In this document: in pieces, positions 1-7,585 of the stretch
Position numbering within the stretch: the first letter of the stretch is position 1
Layout: each line of letters opens with the position of its first letter
From: an uncultured Roseobacter sp.
GTDB taxonomy: Bacteria > Pseudomonadota > Alphaproteobacteria > Rhodobacterales > Rhodobacteraceae
Length of the DNA stretch: 64,000 nucleotides
NCBI RefSeq assembly: GCF_947499265.1
Contig: NZ_CANMNK010000002.1
Span: forward strand, 310,001 to 374,000
Direction of reading: 5' to 3'
Notes under the pieces: generated by a model
Database searches by the model: none
What the model saw: the letters and a program-made list of their open reading frames with translations, nothing else
What the model was told of the DNA's origin: nothing
Translations under genes and position numbers: made by a program

Positions 1-1061
1 TGGGCGAGCGGGCCTTGATCTTCGGGAAACTGTCGCGCGCGCAGATCGATGACATCGGCAATGCGTTTGACGGGGGCCGAGCGCATGTCGGAGGTGAACT
101 GGCTGTCACGGAAAACCGTCAGACCCTCCTTCAGACACAGCTGGAACCAGTCGCGGCAGGTGATGCGGTTGCCCGTCCAGTTGTGGAAGTATTCATGTGC
201 AATGATGGCCTCGATGCGTTCGAAATTGCCATCTGTCGAGGTTTCGGGCGAGCCCAACACAGCCGAGGAATTGAAAACATTCAGTCCCTTGTTTTCCATG
301 GCCCCCATGTTGAAATCATCCACGGCGACGATGTTGAAGATGTCGAGGTCATATTCACGCCCATAAACCTCCTCATCCCATTTCATCGAATCCTTCAGCG
401 CCTGCATGCCAAAAGCGCATTTGTCCTCATCGCCCGGACGGACATAGAGGTTCAGATCAACCTTGCGCCCTGATTTTGTCGTGAATTCTCCGGGGTGGGC
501 AACCAATTCACCTGCGACCAGCGCAAACAGATAGGCCGGTTTGGGCCAGGGGTCATGCCATTCTGCCGCCCCCTCCGAGGCCGAAACCGGGTTGCCATTG
601 GAGAGCAGCACCGCGTGCGGACCATTGATGCGCACGGTGAAAACGCTCATCACATCCGGACGGTCGGGGTAGTAGGTGATTTTGCGAAACCCTTCGGCCT
701 CGCATTGGGTGCAATACATGCCGTTTGACATATAGAGCCCCTCAAGCGCGGTGTTGCCCGCCGGATCGATCTCAACCTCAGCTTCCCAGATGAAGGATGC
801 CGCGGGCACATCGCAGGTCAGACCTGCCGCCGTTAGGGTTGGTGAGACGGGGGCACCGTCGATATGCGCGGAGATTAGCTTAAGATTTTCGCCATGCAGA
901 AAGAGCGTCGGGTCGGTACCGGGTTTCGGCACGAAAGCGATGCGGCTTTTGACCCGCGTGGCTGTCGGGTGCAGATCGAAGGTTAGCTCAACCGAGCTGA
1001 CATCATACCCGAAAGGTTTGTAATCGCTCAGATAAATGGTTTGAGGGGTGGCGTCGCGCAT
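1..1061 (-). CDS. pepN: Aminopeptidase N, N-terminal part (cut by window edge)
   Basis: Zinc metallopeptidase of the M1 family that removes N-terminal amino acids from peptides in the cytoplasm. The minus-strand frame is open from an ATG at 1061 to the window edge, giving about 353 residues (MRDATPQTIYLSDY at the start). It carries the M1 substrate-binding motif GAMENKGLN and the zinc site HEYFHNWTGNRITCRDWFQL, plus ALEGLYMSNG and FALVAGEL blocks that align with Escherichia coli PepN. The rest of the protein lies to the left of the window. It reads divergently from the small ORF at 1165. Identification is firm; only the length is unknown. Confidence 0.95.
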   Translation of the reverse strand, partial: MRDATPQTIYLSDYKPFGYDVSSVELTFDLHPTATRVKSRIAFVPKPGTDPTLFLHGENLKLISAHIDGAPVSPTLTAAGLTCDVPAASFIWEAEVEIDPAGNTALEGLYMSNGMYCTQCEAEGFRKITYYPDRPDVMSVFTVRINGPHAVLLSNGNPVSASEGAAEWHDPWPKPAYLFALVAGELVAHPGEFTTKSGRKVDLNLYVRPGDEDKCAFGMQALKDSMKWDEEVYGREYDLDIFNIVAVDDFNMGAMENKGLNVFNSSAVLGSPETSTDGNFERIEAIIAHEYFHNWTGNRITCRDWFQLCLKEGLTVFRDSQFTSDMRSAPVKRIADVIDLRARQFPEDQGPLA

Positions 1062-1164
1062 GGTCACCTACATCTTTTTTTGGAACGGATCAGACAGCGC
1101 AGACGTTAGGTGCCCAAGACACAAGCTGCAAGTCGGCTTGGCCAAGCAATTCGAAGGAGACCTC

Positions 1165-1335
1165 ATGTCAGCGCCTGACACAAACATCGCGAAACAGAAA
1201 ACCCGGCATCGGCCCGCGCTTTGGGGGCTCTGGACGGGTGTGTTGCTCGCCATCGTTGTCGGATCGATCCTGGCCTGGACGCTCAGCGCGGATGAAGCCG
1301 CCGCGTCCCTCGCGGCCCTTGAGTTGTTTGTCTAG
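1165..1335 (+). CDS. Small single-pass membrane protein, unknown function
   Basis: A 56-residue ORF with a good ribosome binding site (GAAGGAGA, 4 bases before the ATG). The N-terminal half is basic and polar (KQKTRHRPALW); residues about 20-40 form one hydrophobic helix (LWTGVLLAIVVGSILAWTL); a short acidic/alanine tail follows. It is immediately followed by the DUF2256 zinc-finger ORF, so the two are probably co-transcribed. No family recognised. The upstream in-frame extension to 1048 runs into the pepN promoter region and lacks a ribosome site, so the shorter start is preferred. Confidence 0.55.
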   Translation: MSAPDTNIAKQKTRHRPALWGLWTGVLLAIVVGSILAWTLSADEAAASLAALELFV

Positions 1336-1341
1336 GTGGCC

Positions 1342-1506
1342 ATGCGGCGCAAAGGCGATTTGCCGACAAAGACCTGTGCCACCTGTCAGCGCCCCTTCGC
1401 ATGGCGGAAGAAATGGGCGAAAACCTGGGAGGAGGTGCGCTATTGTTCGGATAGATGCCGACGCGAGCGTCGCTCGAATGCCTCAACAGAGGCGACAAAC
1501 CAGTGA
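1342..1506 (+). CDS. DUF2256 zinc-ribbon-like small protein
   Basis: A 54-residue protein with four cysteines (C12, C15, C35, C39) in the pattern [14 protein letters not shown] ... RYCSDRCRR, which is the DUF2256 signature (KxCxxCxRPFxWRKKW...YCSxxCR). The spacing suggests one bound zinc. The family has no assigned function and is often encoded beside photolyase or cryptochrome-related genes, which are not seen here. A GTG at 1336 is an alternative start directly after the stop of the preceding ORF. The family call is confident because the motif is long and specific. Confidence 0.8.
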   Translation: MRRKGDLPTKTCATCQRPFAWRKKWAKTWEEVRYCSDRCRRERRSNASTEATNQ

Positions 1507-1515
1507 TTGGTAAAA

Positions 1516-1526
1516 TAGTCTGACCA
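1516..1526. promoter_or_regulatory. Candidate GntR/FadR-type operator upstream of malate synthase
   Basis: TAGTCTGACCA is one mismatch from the perfect palindrome TGGTCtGACCA, the type of site bound by GntR-family regulators of the FadR subfamily (PdhR, GlcC, LldR). It lies about 77 bases before the malate synthase G start. The glc genes are regulated by GlcC in enterobacteria; the link here is inference. Confidence 0.35.
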
Positions 1527-1602
1527 GTCTTGTTGCCTATCGGAAACAAACTTCTTACACCTTCGGTCCAAACAAAGACGCCGAAGTTGGGGAGTGTTCC
1601 GG

Positions 1603-3744
1603 ATGGCCGAGTTTCTTCAGAAAAATGATCTTCAGGTGGCGGCGGAGCTCGTGCGCTTTATCGAAGACCGCGCCTTGCCCGGAACGGATGTCGACCCGGC
1701 CAGCTTCTGGTCGGGTTTTTCGCAACTGGTGAATGATGCGGCACCTGAAAACCGTGCATTGCTGGAAAACCGTGAGGCCATTCAGGCGCAGATCGATGCC
1801 TGGCATAAGGAACGTCGCAGCGCCCCCCATGACCACGAAGCCTACTGCGCCTTCCTGCGCGAGATCGGCTATCTGGTCCCCGAAGGCGACAGTTTCGAGA
1901 TCGACACCGCCAATGTGGATGATGAGATCGCGCGCGTGCCCGGGCCGCAGCTGGTCGTGCCGATCACCAATGCGCGCTATGCGCTCAATGCAGCGAACGC
2001 CCGGTGGGGCAGCCTCTATGACGGTTTCTATGGTACGGACGCGATGGGCAGCGCGCCGCCAAAGGGGGGCTATGATCAGGGCCGGGGGGCCCGCGTGGTG
2101 GCCCGCGCCCGCGTGTTTCTGGACGAGGCCTTCCCGATTGAGAAGACCAGTCACGCCGACGCGCGCCGTTACTATGTGCACAACGGTGCCTTGCTGATTG
2201 ACGATCAGCCCCTGATCGATCCGGCCAAATTCGTGGGCTACACCGGCCACCCAAAGGCGCCGGATCGCATCGTGCTGCGCAACAACGGGCTGCATGTCGA
2301 ACTGGTGTTCGACCGGACACATCCGATTGGCAGCCGCGATCAGGCCGGGCTGGCCGATGTGCAGATGGAAAGCGCTGTTTCCGCGATCATGGATTGTGAA
2401 GATTCCGTCGCCTGCGTCGATGCCGAAGACAAGGTTGTCGCCTATGACAATTGGCTGGGGCTGATGAAAGGCGATTTGCAGGAGAGCTTTGACAAGGGCG
2501 GCAAGACGATCACCCGCGCGCTCAATCCGGATCGCGCATACACCGGCCCGGACGGTTTGAAAGTGACGCTCAAGGGGCGGGCGCTGATGCTGGTGCGCAA
2601 TGTCGGTCATCTGATGACGAACCCGGCCATTCTGGACAAGGCGGGCAACGAGGTGTTCGAGGGTGTGATGGATGCGATGATCACCACGCTCATTGCCATC
2701 CATGACCTCAAACGCGACGGCGGCAATTCTCTGCACGGATCGGTCTATGTGGTCAAACCCAAGATGCATGGGCCGGAAGAGGTCGCCTTTGCCGATCGCA
2801 TCTTCACCAAGGTCGAAGAAATCCTGGGGCTGCCGCAAAATACCGTGAAGCTGGGGATCATGGACGAGGAACGGCGCACAAGCGTCAACCTCAAGGAGTG
2901 CATCCGGGCGGCGAAATCCCGCGTGGCCTTCATCAACACCGGGTTTCTGGACCGCACGGGCGATGAGATACATACCTCGATGGAAGCGGGCCCCTTCAGC
3001 CGCAAGGATTTCATCAAACGCAAAGCCTGGATCGGGGCCTATGAGAACCAGAATGTGGACATCGGGCTGGAATGCGGGCTGAGCGGGAAAGCGCAGATCG
3101 GCAAAGGCATGTGGGCGATGCCCGACATGATGGCCGCGATGCTGGAACAAAAGATCGAGCATCCGAAATCCGGCGCCAATTGCGCCTGGGTGCCAAGCCC
3201 GACCGCAGCAACCTTGCACAGCCTGCATTATCACAAGGTCGATGTGTTTGCGGTGCAGAAGCAGCTGAAAAAGGGTGGGCGGCGCGCCTATGTGGATACG
3301 GTGCTGAACATTCCGTTGGCGGAGTATCAGAAATGGACCGATGCGCAGAAGCAGCGTGAAGTTGAAAACAACGCACAGGGCATTCTGGGCTACGTGGTGC
3401 GCTGGGTCGATCAGGGCGTGGGCTGCTCCAAGGTGCCCGACATGAATAACGTCGGGCTCATGGAAGACCGCGCCACCTGTCGGATTTCAGCCCAGCATAT
3501 CGCCAACTGGTTGCACCACGGTGTTGTCGATGCGCAGAATGTGATGCAGGCGCTGCGCAAGATGGCTGAAGTGGTGGATGGTCAGAATGCCGGTGATCCG
3601 CTCTATCATCCGATGGCGCCGGGATATGACGGCATCGCCTTTCAGGCGGCCTGTGATCTGGTCTTCAAGGGCCGCACGCAGCCATCGGGTTATACCGAAC
3701 CGGTGTTGCACGCGCGCCGTCTGGAGCTCAAAGCCAGCCACTGA
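1603..3744 (+). CDS. glcB: Malate synthase G
   Basis: Condenses glyoxylate with acetyl-CoA to malate in the cytoplasm, the anaplerotic step for growth on glycolate, acetate or leucine carbon. The 713-residue length fits isoform G (about 720). Visible signatures: [15 protein letters not shown] near residue 263, the [11 protein letters not shown] stretch near 500, and [18 protein letters not shown] with D622 at the position of the catalytic base of the Escherichia coli enzyme. The ATG at 1603 is chosen over the in-frame GTG at 1594 because GGGGAG ends 8 bases before it. The following gene encodes a GlcG-like protein, matching the glc pairing elsewhere. Confidence 0.97.
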   Translation: MAEFLQKNDLQVAAELVRFIEDRALPGTDVDPASFWSGFSQLVNDAAPENRALLENREAIQAQIDAWHKERRSAPHDHEAYCAFLREIGYLVPEGDSFEIDTANVDDEIARVPGPQLVVPITNARYALNAANARWGSLYDGFYGTDAMGSAPPKGGYDQGRGARVVARARVFLDEAFPIEKTSHADARRYYVHNGALLIDDQPLIDPAKFVGYTGHPKAPDRIVLRNNGLHVELVFDRTHPIGSRDQAGLADVQMESAVSAIMDCEDSVACVDAEDKVVAYDNWLGLMKGDLQESFDKGGKTITRALNPDRAYTGPDGLKVTLKGRALMLVRNVGHLMTNPAILDKAGNEVFEGVMDAMITTLIAIHDLKRDGGNSLHGSVYVVKPKMHGPEEVAFADRIFTKVEEILGLPQNTVKLGIMDEERRTSVNLKECIRAAKSRVAFINTGFLDRTGDEIHTSMEAGPFSRKDFIKRKAWIGAYENQNVDIGLECGLSGKAQIGKGMWAMPDMMAAMLEQKIEHPKSGANCAWVPSPTAATLHSLHYHKVDVFAVQKQLKKGGRRAYVDTVLNIPLAEYQKWTDAQKQREVENNAQGILGYVVRWVDQGVGCSKVPDMNNVGLMEDRATCRISAQHIANWLHHGVVDAQNVMQALRKMAEVVDGQNAGDPLYHPMAPGYDGIAFQAACDLVFKGRTQPSGYTEPVLHARRLELKASH

Positions 3745-3783
3745 TCACGCCCATCGAAGCCAACAGAAGAACAGGGACAAGAT

Positions 3784-4209
3784 ATGACAATCTCACTGAA
3801 CAAAGCCCGCACGATCATTCGCAAAACGCTCGCCAAAGGGCGTGAGATGGAATTCAAACCGCTCTCTGTTGTCGTGCTGGACGCGGGCGGCCATGTGCAG
3901 GCTTTCGAGCGCGAAGATGGGGCGTCGCCGGGGCGTTTCGGGATTGCCCACGGCAAGGCCCATGGCGCGATCATGCTGGGCATCCCAAGCTCCGCGCAGA
4001 TGGCGCGTGCTGAAACCCAGGCCTATTTCATCAATGCGGTGAACGGCGTTTATGACGGCAAGCTGGTGCCGGTGCCGGGCGGCATCCTGCTGCGCGACAA
4101 AAAGGGCGCGGTGATCGGGGCAGTTGGGGTCACCGGCGACACTTCGGAGAACGATGTGATCGCGGGTGTGGCCGGGATCGAGGCCGCCGGATTGATCGGC
4201 GACGCCTGA
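3784..4209 (+). CDS. GlcG/HbpS-family (DUF336) heme-binding-like protein
   Basis: A 141-residue cytoplasmic protein of the GlcG/HbpS family: MTISLNKARTIIRKTL at the N-terminus, then VVVLDAGGHVQAFEREDGA and the glycine-rich C-terminal block VPGGILLRDKKGAVIGAVGV. The family includes GlcG of the glycolate operon and the heme-binding HbpS of Streptomyces; its biochemical role is poorly known. It starts 39 bases after malate synthase with GGGACAAG before the ATG, so it is very likely in the same transcript. Linkage to malate synthase supports a role in glycolate/glyoxylate metabolism. Confidence 0.88.
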   Translation: MTISLNKARTIIRKTLAKGREMEFKPLSVVVLDAGGHVQAFEREDGASPGRFGIAHGKAHGAIMLGIPSSAQMARAETQAYFINAVNGVYDGKLVPVPGGILLRDKKGAVIGAVGVTGDTSENDVIAGVAGIEAAGLIGDA

Positions 4210-4245
4210 TTTTGCGGCAAAATCCTGCAATTGAGCGATGACGCA

Positions 4246-4255
4246 CAGATATCTG
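4246..4255. repeat. Short palindrome in the gap before the amidotransferase
   Basis: CAGATATCTG is a perfect 10-base palindrome in the 121-base gap between the GlcG-like gene and the C26 amidotransferase gene. It could be a small operator or chance. Just downstream, GTAAGGGGA occurs twice (second copy abutting the start), the latter serving as the ribosome binding site. Confidence 0.2.
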
Positions 4256-4330
4256 CGCGGTCATGGGCTGTTAACTGCTTGTGTGTCACAGTATAAAATC
4301 ACGTAAGGGGACAAATGTAAGGGGATATCC

Positions 4331-5107
4331 ATGGCGCGACCCGTCGTCGGAGTTATTTGCAACCACTATTTGTTGAATGATGAATACCCGGTACACGCCG
4401 GTGGCACGATGAATTCTGACGCGGTTTCTGCGGTTTCGGGATGTGTGCCGATGATGATCCCCACCGACCCCGATTATGTCTCCGTCACTGAGCTGCTGGA
4501 AATCTGCGATGGGTTCCTGCTTACTGGCGGGCGCCCGAATGTGCATCCCGAAGAATATGGTGAGGCCCCCACGGAGGCACATGGCGCTTTTGACCGCGCG
4601 CGCGATGCGATTGCGCTGCCGCTGGTGCGGGCCTGCGTGGAACGGGGCCAGCCGTTTCTGGGCATTTGCCGGGGCTTTCAGGAGGTCAACGTGGCCATGG
4701 GCGGATCGCTCTATCCCGAGATCAGGGACCTGCCGGGCCGCATGAACCACCGCATGCCGCCCGATGGCACGCTGGAAGAGAAATTCGAACATCGCCACAC
4801 TGTGTCCTTCACAGAAGGCGGCGTTTTTCACAGATTGATGGGCGCGCAGGAAGTGATGACAAACACGCTGCATGGCCAGGGCATCAAATCCTGTGGTCCA
4901 GGCGTGGTCGTCGATGGCATCGCCCCTGATGGGACGCCTGAAGCGATCTATGTCGACGGTGCGCCGGGCTTTACCCTGGCGGTGCAGTGGCACCCGGAGT
5001 ATGAGGCCGCGCAGGATCCCGTCTCACGCCCGCTGTTTGCCGCCTTTGGAGAGGCGACGCGCGCCTGGTCCAACGGCCAGAAACTGCGCCCCGCGCAGGT
5101 TGCGTAA
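4331..5107 (+). CDS. Class I glutamine amidotransferase-like hydrolase (peptidase C26, PuuD-like)
   Basis: A 258-residue cytoplasmic gamma-glutamyl hydrolase-type protein. The nucleophile elbow is FLGICRG with C113, and the catalytic His-Glu pair is in AVQWHPE (H221, E223); DGFLLTGGRPNVHPEEYG is the family oxyanion/substrate block. PuuD-type members cleave gamma-glutamyl-GABA in putrescine degradation, but other members act on different gamma-glutamyl compounds, and no polyamine genes are nearby. It has its own AAGGGGA ribosome site and stands 121 bases after the GlcG gene. Family assignment is secure, substrate unknown. Confidence 0.9.
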   Translation: MARPVVGVICNHYLLNDEYPVHAGGTMNSDAVSAVSGCVPMMIPTDPDYVSVTELLEICDGFLLTGGRPNVHPEEYGEAPTEAHGAFDRARDAIALPLVRACVERGQPFLGICRGFQEVNVAMGGSLYPEIRDLPGRMNHRMPPDGTLEEKFEHRHTVSFTEGGVFHRLMGAQEVMTNTLHGQGIKSCGPGVVVDGIAPDGTPEAIYVDGAPGFTLAVQWHPEYEAAQDPVSRPLFAAFGEATRAWSNGQKLRPAQVA

Positions 5108-5116
5108 GCGCCGCTG

Positions 5117-5659
5117 TTAAGTGGGCGCCGGGTTTTTCAGCTTTAAGGCTCCAAAAGGTTTGGGCGGCTCGGGGTATGTTGCAGGGTGTGCAACGGCCAT
5201 GTCCCGATGCAACGACGTCCAGGCCCAATCTGAAGGATCGTCGACCAGCCCGGCCTGAACCGGCGCGGTGTGAATGAGCGTCCGATGGAGCGCCAGATCC
5301 TGTGGCGAACGAATGCGGTGCTCCCAAAAGTGACGTTGCCAGATGCCTTTGTCGGTCCGGACCCTCTTTACATTTGGGTGGTCTTCCGCTGTCGGCACCG
5401 CCCGGGAAAACGCGCTCTTCAGGAAGCGCCACCGGATGCTGCAATCCGCATCGCCCCGGGGCAGTGTCCAAAGCGTGTGAATCGCTGCGGGCAGGATCAC
5501 CACCGCGTCGATCTCGAAGGGGTAGCGCTGGCGGGTCAGCCGGGTCACCTGGCGCAATAGCTCGATCCGATCCGTCAACAAGGTGCTGTTGCGGTCGGCC
5601 AGACGGGCGGTGAAGAAATAGGTGGCACCGGGCGGTTGGGAGCGGATGTAATGTGACAT
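5117..5659 (-). CDS. REP-associated tyrosine transposase-like protein, catalytic residues lost
   Basis: A 180-residue protein of the IS200/Y1-like RAYT family: N-terminal GATYFFTARLADRNSTLLTD, central YPFEIDAVVILP, then RWRFLKSAFSR and IWQRHFWEHRIR are all hallmarks. Two active-site elements are altered. The HUH motif that normally reads LPDHxH is LPAAIH here (A58, A59, H61), losing the first histidine. The position of the nucleophilic tyrosine in the usual DYIHxNPV block is L128 (HRTLIHTAPV). I infer a domesticated or decaying protein without strand-transfer activity. The frame is intact over full length. No flanking REP sequences were recognised. Convergent with the amidotransferase gene, 9 bases apart. 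Confidence 0.82.
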   Translation of the reverse strand: MSHYIRSQPPGATYFFTARLADRNSTLLTDRIELLRQVTRLTRQRYPFEIDAVVILPAAIHTLWTLPRGDADCSIRWRFLKSAFSRAVPTAEDHPNVKRVRTDKGIWQRHFWEHRIRSPQDLALHRTLIHTAPVQAGLVDDPSDWAWTSLHRDMAVAHPATYPEPPKPFGALKLKNPAPT

Positions 5660-5757
5660 GCGCCATGTCTAGCGCCGACATGGTTAATGGAAATTGAACA
5701 GCGGTTGATCGAAATCCGGTCAGAGCGGACGCGCCTGAGCATCGCTTTACGCCGCGC

Positions 5758-6510
5758 TTACATCTGACCGCCCGCAATCTCGATCGCCTGACCATTCACG
5801 CTTTCGGAGCCGGGGGAGACCAGCCAAAGCGCTGCTGCGGAGACCTCCTGAGGCGCGATCAACCGGTTGTGACGATTGGCGGAGACCATCATCGCCTTTG
5901 CCTTATCCTCGCTGACGCCTGCGCGTTCGGCAATGGAGGTGGTGTTGCGGGTCACGATGGGCGTGTCGACATAGGCCGGGCAGAGCGCGTTGAAGGTAAT
6001 TGGCTTGCCCAGATAATCTTCGCTGAGCGCCCGGATCAGCCCGATCAACCCATGTTTGGATGCCGAATAGCAGGCCGCCCCCTGCAACCCGCGCAACCCG
6101 GCAATCGAAGAGACGGCAATCACACGGCCCCACTCGGCCTGCCGCATCGATGTGAGCGATTCCCGAATGGTCAGAAACGCACCATCCAGATTGGTGGCCA
6201 TCATGTTGCGCCAGAATTCCAGATCGGTCTTGTGCACCGCGCGCCCTTCGGCAATGCCCGCATTGGCGACGCAAATCTGAATGGGGCCGCGTGCGGCAAC
6301 CGCCGCTGCAATGGTCGCCACCACATCCGCCTCATCCCGCACGTCCATGGCCATGCCAAAAATGCCCTGGCCGCTGACCGCGTCCAAGACCTCCTGGCGA
6401 CGGCCGGTGATGGTCACAACACAGCCCTGTGCGGCCAGATCACGGGCAATTGCGAGGCCGATCCCCGTGCCACCCCCTGTGACCAATGCGTGTTTTCCTG
6501 CAAGCGACAT
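5758..6510 (-). CDS. Short-chain dehydrogenase/reductase (3-hydroxybutyrate dehydrogenase-like)
   Basis: A 250-residue classical SDR. The nucleotide-binding motif TGGGTGIG is at residues 11-18, the structural NAG motif in VANAGIAEG, and the catalytic Ser-Tyr-Lys set at about S134/S135 with YSASK (Y148, K152). The C-terminal VNGQAIEIAGGQM is typical. Similar sequences are annotated as 3-hydroxybutyrate dehydrogenase or 3-hydroxyacyl-CoA reductases; substrate cannot be read from the motifs. It is a single gene divergent from the VOC gene, with AGGAGGTGTC directly before the ATG. Confidence 0.85.
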   Translation of the reverse strand: MSLAGKHALVTGGGTGIGLAIARDLAAQGCVVTITGRRQEVLDAVSGQGIFGMAMDVRDEADVVATIAAAVAARGPIQICVANAGIAEGRAVHKTDLEFWRNMMATNLDGAFLTIRESLTSMRQAEWGRVIAVSSIAGLRGLQGAACYSASKHGLIGLIRALSEDYLGKPITFNALCPAYVDTPIVTRNTTSIAERAGVSEDKAKAMMVSANRHNRLIAPQEVSAAALWLVSPGSESVNGQAIEIAGGQM

Positions 6511-6633
6511 GACACCTCCTCCGGTTTCAGACGTTCAGCTTAGAGGCAGGGGAAGCGGGTGCAAGGGAGAGTGGAAGATTGTTTTACCCCTGCGGGGCAG
6601 GTAGCATGGCTCTGTGGTCAAAGGGGAAACATC

Positions 6634-7014
6634 ATGCAGAAAATCACCGGCATCGGCGGCTTCTTTTTCAGATCGAACGACCCAAAGGCGTTATCGGCCT
6701 GGTACGCAACCCATTTCGGCATATCGGAAGTCCCGCAGGATTACGAAACCCCGGTCTGGACCCAGGAGGCGGGGCCAACCGTCTTTGCCCCTTTCGCACG
6801 GGACACCGAGTATTTTGGCAATTCAAACAACCAGTGGATGCTGAATTTCCGGGTGGATGATCTTGATGCGATGGCCGCGCAACTGCGCGCGGCGGAGATT
6901 GATGTCGAGATGCACCCAGAGACCTTACCCAACGGGCGGTTTGCGCGGGTCTACGACCCTGAGGGCAACCCGATCGAGCTTTGGGAACCCAAGGAGGTCG
7001 AAATACCGGCATGA
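6634..7014 (+). CDS. VOC-superfamily (glyoxalase/bleomycin resistance-like) protein
   Basis: A 126-residue protein of the vicinal oxygen chelate fold: MQKITGIGGFFFRSNDPKAL at the start, WYATHFGI, and the C-terminal ARVYDPEGNPIELWEP that carries the metal-ligand glutamate of the last beta-alpha-beta-beta-beta unit. One VOC module only, so it would act as a dimer. Typical lactoylglutathione lyase residues are not all evident, so no specific reaction is assigned. AAGGGGA lies 6 bases before the ATG. Its last codons overlap the next gene by 4 bases (ATGA), implying translational coupling. Confidence 0.85.
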   Translation: MQKITGIGGFFFRSNDPKALSAWYATHFGISEVPQDYETPVWTQEAGPTVFAPFARDTEYFGNSNNQWMLNFRVDDLDAMAAQLRAAEIDVEMHPETLPNGRFARVYDPEGNPIELWEPKEVEIPA

Positions 7015-7460
7015 AGTGGCTCGATTTGCCGCCTGTCTGGTTGGTCCTCTGCCTCGCGCTGGCCTGGGGCCAGGCGCAATACTATTCGCTCGGTCTGAGC
7101 CTGGCGCATCCGATCACGTTTTTGTTGGCAGGGCTGTTTGTGGGCGGTGGCATCGTGATCACGCTGTTGGCGGTGATGGAGTTTCGCCGCCACAAGACCA
7201 CGATCATCCCGCATGAAACGCCCAGTGCGCTGATCCAGTCGGGCATCTTTGGCCGCTCCCGCAATCCGATCTATCTGGCGGATGTCCTGATTCTGGCGGG
7301 CCTATGCCTCTGGTGGGATGCGGTGCTCGCGCTGGTTCTGGTGCCTCTTCTGGTCTGGGTTCTGGAGAAACGGTTCATCATCCCCGAAGAAAATCGTATG
7401 CGTCGGGAATTCCGCGCCGATTTTGCCCGATACGTCCAAAAAACACGCAGGTGGGTGTGA
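7011..7460 (+). CDS. Isoprenylcysteine carboxyl methyltransferase-like membrane protein
   Basis: A 149-residue integral membrane protein with three or four hydrophobic segments (about residues 8-24, 30-52, 85-118). The C-terminal part has the ICMT/PEMT cofactor motif: SGIFGRSRNPIYLADVL followed by EEN and the terminal YVQKTRRWV (usual pattern RHPxY...E...Y...RR). Members of this family methylate membrane substrates with S-adenosylmethionine; in bacteria the substrate is mostly unknown. Start overlaps the VOC gene stop, with AAGGAGG 13 bases upstream inside that gene. Confidence 0.82.
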   Translation: MKWLDLPPVWLVLCLALAWGQAQYYSLGLSLAHPITFLLAGLFVGGGIVITLLAVMEFRRHKTTIIPHETPSALIQSGIFGRSRNPIYLADVLILAGLCLWWDAVLALVLVPLLVWVLEKRFIIPEENRMRREFRADFARYVQKTRRWV

Positions 7461-7585
7461 GTTCTGTGCAACCGTCAGCGCTCACATCTTGCCACGCGCT
7501 TGTACCTTGCGGGCGTAGGCGATAGTGGACATGCCAGTTTAGTGCACCATTTTGCGCAAATACGCATCAAACGGGGGAGCTCCAA

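Noticed and set aside
1555-3234. 559-codon minus-strand frame opposite malate synthase G
   Set aside because: A GC-rich shadow of a certain gene; His/Arg/Gln-rich composition and no motif.
5101-5145. GCGCC...GGCGC with following TTTTT after the amidotransferase gene
   Set aside because: Only a 5-bp stem, and the sequence also codes the end of the RAYT-like gene; too weak to call a terminator.
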